NCBI GenBank assembly: GCA_033297205.1
Contig: MU859280.1
Coordinates: 1-56,068 of the forward strand
Reading direction: 5' to 3'
DNA: 56,068 nucleotides
Origin: Pseudoneurospora amorphoporcata
Taxonomy: Eukaryota > Ascomycota > Sordariomycetes > Sordariales > Sordariaceae
Within the stretch, counting starts at the first letter, position 1; each line of letters opens with the position of its first letter. Shown in pieces: positions 31,409 to 41,190 of this stretch. Both the position numbers and the translations under genes were made by a program. A model generated the notes under the pieces. It saw nothing but the letters and a program-made list of their open reading frames with translations, did no database searches and was not told the DNA's origin.

Positions 31409-32008
31409 ATCGGGAGTTGTGGTTGTGTGGGGTGTCGTGACGGTGTTGGTGTTTTGCTGGGTTTGGGTCTGGATTTGGATTTGGTTTGGGTCTGGGTTTG
31501 AGTCTGGGTCTGAGGAGTCTGAGTTGACGTCGAAGGTGACGCTTGTGTGTTCCCCTCCGAGTCCCGGCTCTCCTGACTCTCCTCCTCCTCCTCCAAAGCA
31601 GCTCTCAACCTGCCTAACTCTGTCATGCGCGGTTCATCGAGGGTTTTGTGTTCATCTACCCATCCCAGGCTGGAGCCGTCATTGAGGATGGAGTCGTCGA
31701 TGATGGTGACGTTGGTGAAGCGGAGGATCTTGGCTATCATAAGCAAAGGGTTGATGGATCCGTATTGCACTGTGTTGAGATGGTTGAGGATATTCGGGGC
31801 GAGACTAATGCGACGCTGGCAAAGGACTTGGGCGTGGGAATGAAGCAGATAAATCTCGCCGGGGGCTTTGGGGTCGGGGTCGGGCTTGGGCTTGTACTTG
31901 TGCTGGAAAGCAGGAGGGTCGGGGTCCTGGTCGGGGTCGGGGGAGGTTATAGGAGATGCGGAATCGGGAGGGACGTAGAATGTTGAGGGCCGAAAAGGAT
32001 CACGACTC
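31372..32008 (-). CDS. C-terminal part of the 2EXR-type protein, +1 frame
   Basis: Continues the 2EXR-type protein in the +1 frame directly after its TGA at 32002-32000. Conserved-looking sequence follows at once (D-P-F-R-P-S-T-F-Y-V-P-P), then P-G-E-I-Y-L-L-H-S-H-A-Q-V-L and W-V-D-E-H-K-T. The tail is low complexity (Glu-rich, then Thr/Gln and Lys/Pro repeats) and stops at 31372. There is no independent ATG in a good position apart from one overlapping the upstream exon, so I read this as the second half of one gene split by an indel, sequencing error or frameshifting. Confidence 0.6.
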
Positions 32009-32647
32009 ATCTGGATCCGACTCCTCATCTTGACCAAAAGGCTCATACCCAGGTTGATTAACCCACACCGGCGGCGCAGGTAGGCCACTCCCAATGCCTC
32101 CCCTGGGCATCTCCTCCCTAATCCCACCGCCACCACTCACTAGAGGTAACCTCACGCACTGCTTACCTATAGACTCCCAATTCAAATGCACAATCTCCAA
32201 GCAAATCCTCTCCGTCTTTCTGTTCCACGGAATCGCGTACACTCCCTCCCCCGTCTTCGTCGACTTTGCCTCCCTCGTGTACGGCGGGTCCCAATCAACC
32301 GTGATATGGATCCGATCCGGCAGGATATACTGCATGATATCCTGATAAGCACTCGTGGAGACCAGCATCAGATTGCACACATGTCTGGCGGCTTTTTTGA
32401 GCGCGGGGGTACAGCCCGCTTTTACGTGCCAGGGAGGGCCGTAGAGAGATGAACCTAGGAATTCGGTGGTAGGTGGGAAGTCCTTTTGGTAGACGGTTAT
32501 ACGTAGGATGCGGTAGGGGTCGATGGCATGGTTCCAGATGAGGGTTTGGAGCTCGTAGGGGAGGGAGGGGAAGAGGGAGAAGGACTTGGGGGTGGAAGTC
32601 GTGGTTGTGGACATGTTGAAGAGCTTGGAGAGGAGGCGTTTGTACAT
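32000..32647 (-). CDS. 2EXR (F-box-like) domain protein, N-terminal part
   Basis: The ATG at 32647 opens a frame whose residues about 25-45 read F-S-L-F-P-S-L-P-Y-E-L-Q-T-L-I-W, the hallmark of the fungal 2EXR domain (an F-box-like module in lineage-expanded families). Typical following segments are V-C-N-L-M-L-V-S-T-S and C-L-E-I-V-H-L-N-W-E. The frame ends at TGA (32002-32000), while homologous-looking sequence continues in the +1 frame. A second in-frame Met at residue 12 is an alternative start. Function unknown; 2EXR proteins are poorly characterised. Confidence 0.7.
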   Translation of the reverse strand: MYKRLLSKLFNMSTTTTSTPKSFSLFPSLPYELQTLIWNHAIDPYRILRITVYQKDFPPTTEFLGSSLYGPPWHVKAGCTPALKKAARHVCNLMLVSTSAYQDIMQYILPDRIHITVDWDPPYTREAKSTKTGEGVYAIPWNRKTERICLEIVHLNWESIGKQCVRLPLVSGGGGIREEMPRGGIGSGLPAPPVWVNQPGYEPFGQDEESDPDES

Positions 32648-34573
32648 GGTTGATGTTTGGCTGTTAGGGCATCGGAATTGATGATGTGATGTTTGGGAAA
32701 TATAGCAAGTGATGATGGGTATTTATTAGTGACTGAAATGGTTGTGCAGAGGTTGGTGATACTTGCCTGCCCAAAAGTAATTGGACTGTATGTATGTGCA
32801 AAGTCCGCTGATGGCTTGTGCACCCAGCTGCCTTTCACGGATGGAAACAAGGAAACGCAAACTTTGTGTCCCTAGTCATGAGCCTCACTCACGACCGACA
32901 GCCGTTCCATCATGCCTCGAATGCTTCCCCAATACGTCGCTCCTACGCGGAACTGTCGGCAACAGTGATGGTATGGATGAATCTCAGCTTGCCCCCTTCC
33001 AACCTAAACAGGTGACTATCCGGTGCATTACCCAGATGGTCAAAGTTGCAAAGCACGCTGACAGTCCCCATGCTGTCGTCAATGACATATCGTCGATCGG
33101 AATGGGTGGCTGCGTGTTGTTGCTCGGGATGCCCACTTTGCACGAATCATCCGGTGCCCCCTTGCCGGTATACACGCTTCCTTCCAATCGTGCGCATGGC
33201 GCCTCCATGGGACGTACGCATGTGCTTTTCATCCATATTGGCTTGACGATGCACGATCCGTGTCAAAATTCCTGGTCGGTAGTCTTCCTTTGTCGTAACT
33301 CCAAGGAAAGGGTTTTGGGTATGGTAAATGTAGAGATTGCTCAGCCCAGCCATCGGATCGCTTGATCCTGCTTTGACCGGGAAGAGAGTGACGATTTGTT
33401 GGTGATTGGGCACTTGCCAACGCCGTTAGTAAGCTTGTACCGAGAGGAACATGGTCGTATGATGGGGATATCGGGACATCTAACGTCTCTCATGTCGTAG
33501 TGGGTGCCCGTTTGGAGGATCGCCGGCATCGAGAAAGGGGGCAACATGGCAAGTGTCCGCTGGAGTAGTCGGGAAGCAATTAGAAGGGCACTGGTTCGGT
33601 TTGCTCGTAGTCGGGCCCATCACGTGGCATTGAGTCGGGTGTCGTGGAAGACGGACGATGGTCAGCCATGGTTCGCCTGTTTCCAGATGAAGGGAGGAGA
33701 ACGACCAGGCTGAGCGACGCTTGGATGACGCAGTTGGAGCTTGGACCGCGCTCCCGTCGTCAGCCTCGGGTACTTACCGTAGCACTGTGGAGCTCAAAAT
33801 TACAGGGGCCTTTCAGCGCATTGCGTTAAGCTTCACGGCTGTACCATGTGCAAAATACTAACAGGCTGACCCCCTGAAGCACATCATTTATGCTTCTTGG
33901 CATCTGAACATAAAACATCATCTTCTCATCTTCCCATGGATTGTCGTCGTACCACTCCAGACAACAATAACGAGACGCGACCCAATGAGAATTTCGACAA
34001 TGAAGAGAACCCTACGCGCTTAGCACCTCCAGAATGACCCCATTGGCTGAGGTGGTACACCCGACTGCCGAGCCCAGTGTGCAGGTGATGGCCACAACCA
34101 CCTCGACTAAAGGGGAAGCTAGCCATTTCTTTTTTTGGTGGCTTAGAAGGAGAGCCAGACATCCCGCGGGTTCTTACCATATCAGTAAAGAAAGCCATGA
34201 GAGGACGTGAGACAATGGGAGTATCTTTCTCCTCGGCAACCAACAAAAGGCACGGACGAACAAAGAAAGATCACCACTTCATTCACGGCATCAAAGGCAC
34301 CCACCGTATCAAGCAAATCTAAAAGAGGAAAACAACCGATCGTATTATTCAATCCCATGACACCGAAACCCTCTTCCATTTAGCCGTCCAGCCGTCAGAG
34401 AGACAACCTAAGACATTCGACAACGAGAAGACGCGGCAACTTACCTACACAATACACGCCTACACTCTCACTCCGTGACCAACCAACACCAATCAATGCT
34501 GGAAGCAGATAGCTCCAACAAAAACCTCGACGTCAAAAACCCAAGGGCTGGCTGGCTTGAGGCATGCGGTGGT
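32648..34573. other. Intergenic, no gene recognised
   Basis: Promoter side of the 2EXR gene. Several overlapping open stretches near 32780-33540 on both strands have no recognisable domain. Confidence 0.35.
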
Positions 34574-34954
34574 CTAAACATTAGTCCCCCTAACCCTAGG
34601 TCCCCTCGGCCTCCCCTTCCATTTCCCAATTACCTCCTCCCCCACCCCCTCCCAAACCTCCCTTTCTTTCCTTCTCTCCTCCTTATTCCTTCTTTCCTCC
34701 TTCCGTTCCTCCTTCCGTTCCTGATCCTCCACCCCGCTCACATGGCTGTGCCCTTCTTCAAGTCCCACTTCCCAATCCTCCCTCTTTTCCATCCCCTCTT
34801 TACATGTAACCTCCTTTCCAACCGCCTGGGTGGCTGTCATGGGGACGTTCAAGGTGGTATAGTGGGAGGGGGTAGTGGTGGTGGTGGCAGTGGTACTTGT
34901 GCTGCTGGGGGTGGTGCTGGTGCTGCTGGGAGTGCTGGGGGAGGACATAGACAT
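34574..34954 (-). CDS. Small hypothetical ORF, Ser/Thr N-terminus and Lys/Glu-rich tail
   Basis: The ATG at 34954 begins a Ser/Thr/Pro-rich stretch, then S-H-Y-T-T-L-N-V-P-M-T-A-T-Q (about residues 33-46), which resembles the first helix of a J-domain (H-Y-x-x-L-x-V-P). The rest is a charged Lys/Glu-rich segment. The HPD motif required for a J-protein is not found here or downstream in any frame, so any J-domain would be broken. Confidence 0.25.
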   Translation of the reverse strand: MSMSSPSTPSSTSTTPSSTSTTATTTTTPSHYTTLNVPMTATQAVGKEVTCKEGMEKREDWEVGLEEGHSHVSGVEDQERKEERKEERRNKEERRKEREVWEGVGEEVIGKWKGRPRGPRVRGTNV

Positions 34955-36022
34955 GTTGGGCGGTGGATGAGGTGATTGTTAGGGCTGGGATTTATAGTGG
35001 AACTGGTGTTGGATGTTTGATATTGACGGTGACGGTTCTGGTGGACTGGAGAAGTAAGAAGAAGGGATTGGATGGTTGTGGTGAGGTGAGGTGAGTACAC
35101 TACCTACTTATATGTCTCTTCTCGTCGTTGGTCTGCTTGTTTCATTGTCAGCATCGAATGATGGGTCTGTTCAGTTTTGGCCATCATTGAAGACTCGGTA
35201 GGTAGGAATGGGTTGACAAAGAGTTTCTTTACAGCTATTCGGGGCATCAGAGCGGGTAAACTTGCGTCTCTAATGAAGACGCGCGACATTTCTTCAAACA
35301 AGCTCATTGTTTCGAGCCCGGCACGGTATAGGTAAGCTAAGGTCCTGTAACTCTGAGAGGACAAAGAACTCTTATCCCATCTATCCACAATAAAAGAGGA
35401 AGAGTGCCGCGCCAGGCTCGGGTTGCTCATGCCATCTGGTTACAGCTGAATACCTAGGCTGGCGTTGTTGGATAGGGGTAGGACAGCTACGGCGTCGGTT
35501 GGTTAAGAAACACACCTCACCTTGCAAACTGTTTTTCGCTCTGCCACAAAGCCAAAATACCACCACGCACGCATCATCGCCCTTTCCCCCCTAATCCTTC
35601 CCACCTTTTCCACCCCTTCCCTTGATCATGGCCTCCATCTCCACCTCTCCTCTTTCCATGTGACATGTCCGGTCCAAGCTCTTAGTCCCTTCTCAATGCC
35701 GTATAACACAGGACCCTATTTCAAGGAGGAAGCAATTACATAGATATGTGGTCAGGAACTTGCGACCCCGTACAAGTCACACCCCCAGTGCTTCATTGTC
35801 CCTTTTTAAACCGTCTCGTCTCATTATCGCCCATGCTAAGGTACGGTATGTACAAGGCGGGGGGTGGGGGGTGTAGTCTCGCGATCCTGTTTTCCTCGCG
35901 CTGTGATGTCATGTCATGTGCTGTGTTTCCGTCTTCTTCGCGTCTTGCGTCCTGTGTTCCGTGCTCGTCTTGCATGCCCCGCCGTTCGTACCGTATCCCC
36001 ATCTCATGTTTTGGTATCGAAA
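34955..36022. other. Intergenic, no gene recognised
   Basis: No supportable gene; the right part is the 3' flank of the NDUFB7 gene. Confidence 0.35.
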
Positions 36023-36411
36023 TCAGTTGCTCCGCGCTCCACCCTTGGCGGCCCTCAACTCGTCCATCTTGGCGACGCGCTTCTTGAACTCGACGTACTG
36101 GCACTTTTCGTATGTGTGTCGCTCGTCCTGCGGTGCGGGTGTTAGATTCGGTTCCGTGGTGGTGTCATCAGGCAACGGCCATCGTACCTCGCACTTCCAC
36201 GGGAGGTAGTAGGTATCGTAGCGACACCGGTTCAGCGGGATGAGCAGGTGGGCGCAGCTGTCGCGGTAGGCCATGGGAAGTTTGGCATCGCTCATCTCCT
36301 GGCGAGTGGCCTCTGTTGTTTTGGATTCCAGTCATTAGCAAGCGCTTTCGGGGAGGGGTACCAGAAGGGAGTATTACGCCTAGCAGTGGTGATTGGAGAA
36401 TCCGAGGCCAT
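36023..36411 (-). CDS. NDUFB7: NADH:ubiquinone oxidoreductase subunit B18 (NDUFB7), 87 aa
   Basis: Three exons on the minus strand: 36411-36378, 36312-36188 and 36127-36023. Introns are 36313-36377 (GTAATA...branch GCTAATGAC...CAG, 65 bp) and 36128-36187 (GTACGA...CAG, 60 bp, in frame). The protein carries the paired Cys pattern of the CHCH fold (R-D-S-C-A-H-L-L-I-P-L-N-R-C-R and W-K-C-E joined across intron 2 to D-E-R-H-T-Y-E-K-C-Q-Y). It ends K-M-D-E-L-R-A-A-K-G-G-A. This is an accessory subunit of mitochondrial complex I on the intermembrane-space side; the CX9C-type cysteines are oxidised by the MIA40 pathway. Length matches the fungal family, and the very short first exon supplies the start ATG. 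Confidence 0.95.
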
Positions 36412-36819
36412 CTTGGATCGGCAATTGGACCGTCTCGTGGGAATGGAATGGTGGTGGTGCCGTGGTGGTGCCGTGGTCTTGGTCAAGTCATGTCCAGCAT
36501 TGGATGTTGTCCATGGTCAAACGGTGGAGCTTGCTTCCCCAGCTTCCAATGATGGAGTGGTCCGAGCGTCATTTCCACAGTCGACAGTCGAGGGTACCTA
36601 GACACACGTGGAGAATCACATGACAGCTGCCCAGGCTTGGACACACGGACCAGTTGGCGGCAGCCAGTCCCATCATCACTGAACTTTCCAATTGATCTCA
36701 CTTCCCACTGTCACTCTCCATACGCGGCCATACACCTTTGCCCAATACACCCGCTGAAGGACATTACAGACGACAATGGTCACTAGCATGTGTTCTTCAA
36801 CTATCTAATCTTCATCTAT
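36412..36819. promoter_or_regulatory. Promoter region of NDUFB7, no gene
   Basis: Lies upstream of the complex I gene and downstream of the kinase-like gene's end. No defined motif is claimed. Confidence 0.35.
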
Positions 36820-37431
36820 CTAATCTTGAACAGGCTCTCCATCATCACCAAAGCGGCGCCAATCCGGCAGCGTGGGACTTTCATCACCATCCCACGGCCC
36901 CTCCCTGTCCCATTGCAGCGTCCGTGATCCCCACGGGTCTTGATCGAACATTTTGGCCTCTATGATATTCACGTCACGAGGAGTCGGCGGCGGGGTAAAC
37001 CGGTTCTTAATCTTTAGATGGGATTCGAGTATGATGGCCTGTGGTTTGCGGTACCGGATTCTTTCTAACCGATACGTCTTGCTGACCCAGAGCTTGTCCT
37101 TGTCGACCCGGTCTGGCGCGTCAGGCGGGTGACGGAAGAAGGCTCCCGTGACAGGTCTTCGAAGTTTGCGCGTGTAGAGGGTCCTTGCCTTGCTGCGCAG
37201 TGTCTCTTTACCGCCCAGCGGAACAGCCACCGCTTCCAGCTCACCATCGGGGTCCCCGCGGTTGGTGCGCCGTCTCTTTTCGCTATACTTGGTCCTGTTC
37301 GGAACCTGATACGGCATGGTGCTCATGCGCTGCCCCGTCGCCCACCTCACGCTCTCGACGCCAGCCCGGGACCTACGCCGTTCGTCCACCTCTCTATCCG
37401 CCAGATCGATCAGGGTGTTATGAAACCAGTC
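36820..37431 (-). CDS. C-terminal continuation of the kinase-like gene in the +1 frame
   Basis: An open frame picks up exactly at the TGA (37432-37430) that ends the kinase-like frame, and reads D-W-F-H-N-T-L-I-D-L-A-D-R-E-V-D-E-R-R, a strongly helical, charged, protein-like segment. It continues basic (R-R-R-T-N-R, R-K-L-R-R) to an acidic end near 36820. There is no convincing start codon of its own near the junction. It is best read as the last part of the same gene, separated by a +1 shift. The frame is also open about 135 bp upstream, overlapping the kinase end. Confidence 0.5.
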   Translation of the reverse strand, partial: DWFHNTLIDLADREVDERRRSRAGVESVRWATGQRMSTMPYQVPNRTKYSEKRRRTNRGDPDGELEAVAVPLGGKETLRSKARTLYTRKLRRPVTGAFFRHPPDAPDRVDKDKLWVSKTYRLERIRYRKPQAIILESHLKIKNRFTPPPTPRDVNIIEAKMFDQDPWGSRTLQWDREGPWDGDESPTLPDWRRFGDDGEPVQD

Positions 37432-39010
37432 ATTTACAAGGCGCCAGATCGAAAGTCCACCCGTCTTTCCACTTGTCGTATTCCACTTCCATCCTCTCGT
37501 CGAACCCGCCCCCTTCCATCCGGCCTCGGTCGCACAAGCTCGCCACGTACCAAAGCCGTTGGACAACCTCGATCAGCGTCCACGAGTAATTATCATGCAG
37601 CCAGTCGCCATAGTCCTGGTACCAGTTCTCCGGGATTACCAGTCTCGTAAACCCGAGCACATCCTGGCGGCCGGCCAGGAGCATATGAAGCAGCATCAGG
37701 CCAAACTCGCCCTTGTCCTTCCACGTTTCCCTTTCCGGCAAATCCGGACACTCGTCAATCCTGAGAGCCCTGGGACCGAAACGACTCTTCTCATTCGTCG
37801 CCAGCCCGAAATCCCCCAAGATGACCTGCGGGAAACAATCGTTAAAGTGCTCCAGACACCGATCCCGATCGTGATCTCTCTCATACTGCGTCACGAAATG
37901 CAGCCAAACATTGGCCAAATGCGCGTCATGATGCGCCGTCGGCGTCCAGTTCGCCGCCCTCTCATCCTCCTTGTCGTTCCACTCCTCCTCTTCTTCTTCT
38001 AGCGGCGGTCCCCTAACGGTGCCCCTAGCCTGCGTTTTATCCGGCATCGTCCTCCCCGTATGGATAAACTTGAACGCTCGGCCAACCTGCGCAATAACAT
38101 GCCGAACTTTCATGGCCTCGGGAATCGGTCTTCGCGCAGCCTTGTACATCTCAATCAGCTTCTCCACCCTGTCGCCGTTATAAAACTTGCTGAAATGCGT
38201 CGCGTGCTCCTCGGGCCAGGCGTGCAGCTGGAACGCGTGCGTCTGCGGCAGACTGGTCAGGTGCGGGCTGAACAAGAACCGGAAGCCCTGCGGCGTGCGG
38301 ACGGTGCCGTTTCCTGGATCGGGCATATTGCAAAACGCGATCTCCCCGGGTACTTCTCCCTCCAACGGAAACCGCTGGTGACGAGGCATCAGCATGTTGG
38401 GTCCATACTGAGGTCCGTCCGGCCGTACTGTTTCATACCACCCCTTGATGCGCTTGACCACCACAAACATGGGGTCAGGCCCAGCAGTCCGCCACAAACC
38501 GACTGCTACGCCCGTCGGAACAGTGCTGTCGTATTTCTTGAGCCAATTGACGAAAATCAGCTTTAACCCCTCGGGGAAGTCCTCATTCTTCCCTGGGCCC
38601 GGGGGGCGAAGCCACTGATTGCCGATATGCCCGTCGGCAGCATATCTTCTCAGATAATCAGGTGCCCGCATGGGGTAGCACACATACGTCAAGTGATGGT
38701 AGGGAAACTCCTTTTCCACTTGTTCTTTGCTGGGAGTGTCTTTTTCGGAGAAGCGGTCTTGGAATTCTTGGTCCCCAGTAGAGTGCGTGTTGCCGTCTTC
38801 ATCGTATCGTTGGACGTCCAGCATCGGGAAGTAATCGGCTGCTAAAGGGGAGGCCGGCTTGAGGTGGTATTCGCGGCGGTTGCCATTGCGCGGGTTCCCG
38901 TGTAGCATCCGCAAGTTTACGGCTTCGTTGGGCTCGCTGAAGTTCGAGGTGAGGTTGCCTAGGTACATGCCTTCCTCGGGGACTGGGGAAGAGAAGGGGA
39001 GGAAGGGCAT
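37430..39010 (-). CDS. Protein-kinase-like protein, 526 aa plus probable +1-frame tail
   Basis: The ATG at 39010 is chosen because the upstream in-frame extension to 39328 is of non-coding character. The N-terminal half is unassigned. Residues about 375-410 contain H-H-D-A-H-L-A-N-V-W, the catalytic-loop pattern H-x-D-x-x-x-x-N. They are followed by V-I-L-G-D-F-G-L-A (DFG), D-K-G-E-F-G-L-M-L-L-H-M and later helices, so this is a divergent Ser/Thr-kinase-like fold with apparently preserved catalytic Asp and DFG. I do not see a clear Gly-rich loop; the VAIK lysine is uncertain. An acidic Glu run precedes the catalytic loop. The frame ends at a TGA while related coding continues in the +1 frame. 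Fungal lineage-specific kinase families of this kind are of unknown function. Confidence 0.75.
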   Translation of the reverse strand: MPFLPFSSPVPEEGMYLGNLTSNFSEPNEAVNLRMLHGNPRNGNRREYHLKPASPLAADYFPMLDVQRYDEDGNTHSTGDQEFQDRFSEKDTPSKEQVEKEFPYHHLTYVCYPMRAPDYLRRYAADGHIGNQWLRPPGPGKNEDFPEGLKLIFVNWLKKYDSTVPTGVAVGLWRTAGPDPMFVVVKRIKGWYETVRPDGPQYGPNMLMPRHQRFPLEGEVPGEIAFCNMPDPGNGTVRTPQGFRFLFSPHLTSLPQTHAFQLHAWPEEHATHFSKFYNGDRVEKLIEMYKAARRPIPEAMKVRHVIAQVGRAFKFIHTGRTMPDKTQARGTVRGPPLEEEEEEWNDKEDERAANWTPTAHHDAHLANVWLHFVTQYERDHDRDRCLEHFNDCFPQVILGDFGLATNEKSRFGPRALRIDECPDLPERETWKDKGEFGLMLLHMLLAGRQDVLGFTRLVIPENWYQDYGDWLHDNYSWTLIEVVQRLWYVASLCDRGRMEGGGFDERMEVEYDKWKDGWTFDLAPCK

Positions 39011-39468
39011 TGTTGCTGTTGGTTCCGGTTTGTGGGGTTGGGGGTTTGTCTGTGGTGGTAGTAGTGTTTGGCGTAGGTAAGGTAGAGTTGAAAAGTTGCC
39101 AAGTACCCCTAGGTTAGGTACCACTATGGGCAAAGAGTGGAGGTAACAGAAATGATGGAACAGCGGTGAACACTGAACAGCAGCTCTGGCCATGGTCATA
39201 TCTGTCTGTTTATGAAGACTCGGCGTGCACAAAGGGGTTTGTTCCGGCATTTCATTTTCGCGGCAGTGAACAATGGCCTTTGCAACTCCAGTCCCATGTG
39301 CCATTGTACAAAGACCAGACAAGAACATGAATGCCGGGGTGCTTTGTTGAGGGCCGAGCTAAATTAGGTAGGCATGGCCTATTTATTGCCTTCCGACACA
39401 AAGAGACAGACAGTCACTTGGACTCATGGGCAAAGCTGCAAAAAGAAAAAAAAGTGCAAAAAAAGAAA
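39011..39468. promoter_or_regulatory. Upstream region of the kinase-like gene
   Basis: No independent gene supported; contains the presumed promoter and an A-rich tract (39438-39468) that serves as the T-run terminator for the minus-strand tRNA-Thr. Confidence 0.4.
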
Positions 39469-39587
39469 TGCCTACTACAGGAATCGAACCTGTGATCTTT
39501 GCATGTCGTCGTTTACATTACGCCCTTTTTTGAGGAGGGGTAGGTAGTTATACAAGTGCAACGCATTAGCCACTATGCTAAGCAGGC
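39469..39587 (-). tRNA. tRNA-Thr (anticodon TGT) with a 46-nt intron
   Basis: Minus strand: exon 1 is 39587-39551 and exon 2 is 39504-39469. The acceptor stem is GCCTGCT/AGTAGGC with discriminator A, the anticodon stem TTGCA/TGCAA closes loop CTTGTAA, and the T-arm is AGGTTCGATTCCT. The intron (39505-39550) sits one base 3' of the anticodon, the canonical site cut by the tRNA splicing endonuclease. The minus-strand downstream T-tract gives a terminator. Confidence 0.93.
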
Positions 39588-40404
39588 CTTAGCTTGTTGT
39601 TGGATGAACCCTGTCGAGCATCTACCTAGATACCACAACACAACTTGGTCCTGCACTACCCTAGTGCAAGTCGAGTTTGCGAAGGCCCTACGCCGGTCTA
39701 GTGAGGGCGGACACTCGGTTTTATTGAAGTGTTCCGGATTGATTTGAACACATGTGGTACATTTATCGTCAATTTGTTTCGATATGGTTAGGCATGCATG
39801 TTCATTTGTCTATTTACTTGTTGATGTTTGTTTTGTTTCTCAGGCAACGGGACTGGCGATGATTGAAGTCGGTCGGTCGGTAGGACATGTCGCTGTTACG
39901 AGGTACCGGCGGAAGGAAGGCGCATTGGAATAGGGTAGGTAGGGCAAGCCCAGGACATGCATACAGCAAATTGCCCACTGCCTGGCTTTCCCAGTTCCAA
40001 AACCCTTCTGAGACCAGTGCATTCGTCCCCCACCTTCTTCTTCGACTTTCGGGTATTTAGGGTCAGGATTTGGCAGCTCCTTGGGATTTTCCCTTTCTTC
40101 CTTCTCCCCATTGGTTTCAACTACTCTTACACTTCTCTTGGTGCTAAATTTCTCTTCATCCCATCCACCACTACGGTTTCCTCGTTTCATCCACCGCACG
40201 TCTTCATCTATCTCCCTCTTCTTGCTCTCAAACCTGTTAGAAGTCTGTGTCTTAGGTCGCCCACTCACAGAAAATCCTTCCAGGTACTGTATTTAGGCTC
40301 CCTTGATTCCGTTTCTCTTTCCTCAGTGTGGTTCCAGAATCAACCAGTTTTCTGTTGTTGCACGTGCCTTTCCCAATCTCAAGACAAGCCGCACTCGAAC
40401 TAAG
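39588..40404. promoter_or_regulatory. Upstream region of array member 1
   Basis: No gene supported. The pyrimidine-rich stretch before the ATG at 40405 is typical of fungal leaders. Confidence 0.35.
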
Positions 40405-41049
40405 ATGGCCGCCGCCCACACCACCCCAGAGACGATGAAATCGGCCTTGATAAAGGTACTGGCCGAGTTCGTCCAGTCCGCCAATGACCAAACATATTCA
40501 AACGACTGGCAGAGGGAAATGCACGCTATCATCGAGGTCTTTGCTCTCAAATACAACGCGCTCTTGCCCAAGTATGCGATGCTTGCAGACAAGAAGAACT
40601 ACCCGCGCACCAGCAAACTGTTGCATCAGTTCTTTGCCAAGACGCTCCGTAATGCCGTGCATGACCTAGTACCGTTGGACGTTGAAGGGCTGAAGAAGGC
40701 AGTTGAGAAGCTTGACGCCGAGTACATGTATGGCAAGAAAGACGATCGTGATGACTACGATGTCGTCGAACCTCAGATCACGTCGGAGGGTGCGCTTGTA
40801 CCCCATTCGCGCAAAAGACGCGTGGACAGCTCTGATGACGAGACCGAGGAACTTATTTTTCTGCCGCCGAGTGCGCCTACATCCTACTCCCGCAAGAGAC
40901 GTCGCACCGATACCGTCGAGGCCAGCGAGCCCGCCAAAAGAATTAAGATTCCGAAAGGAAAGCGCCCCGTGTTCAAATGGTTCTCCAAGCTCAAAGTCTA
41001 CAGCAGTGGTCCGTACACAGTCCGTGTCCCCAAACAGCTCGAAGACTAG
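40405..41049 (+). CDS. Array family member 1 (214 aa), stop inside the C-terminal block
   Basis: The ATG at 40405 (context TAAGATGG) is the first with family-like sequence. Residues about 35-105 form the helical block: F-A-L-K-Y near 46-50, H-Q-F-F-A-K-T-L-R-N near 74-83, then L-K-K-A-V-E-K-L-D. The linker has basic clusters R-K-R-R (136-139), R-K-R-R-R (163-167) and K-R-I-K-I (178-182), like nuclear localisation signals. The C-terminal block begins (G-P-Y-T-V-R-V, 202-208) but a TAG at 41047-41049 interrupts it. The same frame continues with F-E-V-A-L-E-D-P-A-I-V-K-I-K to 41190, matching the second half of the block in the paralogs. The gene is therefore either truncated by a nonsense change (CAG-to-TAG fits) or read through. 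Function unknown. Confidence 0.75.
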   Translation: MAAAHTTPETMKSALIKVLAEFVQSANDQTYSNDWQREMHAIIEVFALKYNALLPKYAMLADKKNYPRTSKLLHQFFAKTLRNAVHDLVPLDVEGLKKAVEKLDAEYMYGKKDDRDDYDVVEPQITSEGALVPHSRKRRVDSSDDETEELIFLPPSAPTSYSRKRRRTDTVEASEPAKRIKIPKGKRPVFKWFSKLKVYSSGPYTVRVPKQLED

Positions 41050-41190
41050 CTTGACTTCTTCGAGGTCGCGCTCGAAGACCCTGCCATCGTCAAGATCAAG
41101 TTTTGCCATCCCCCCAGGAAGGGTTCCGACTATTCCCGACAGAACCTTCTGAACGACAATCTGGACACGGAGCCAGCAGACACAGCCTAG
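41050..41190 (+). pseudogene. In-frame remainder of member 1 after the stop
   Basis: The same frame is open to a TAG at 41188-41190 and encodes the second beta-type half of the conserved C-terminal block. Confidence 0.6.

Noticed and set aside
34574..34954. J-domain (DnaJ) protein
   Set aside because: Only the H-Y-x-x-L-x-V-P start resembles a J-domain; no HPD motif is found in the window.
39841..40268. Minus-strand Lys/Glu-rich ORF upstream of array member 1
   Set aside because: Composition is the complement of a pyrimidine-rich leader; no domain and no intact homologous features.
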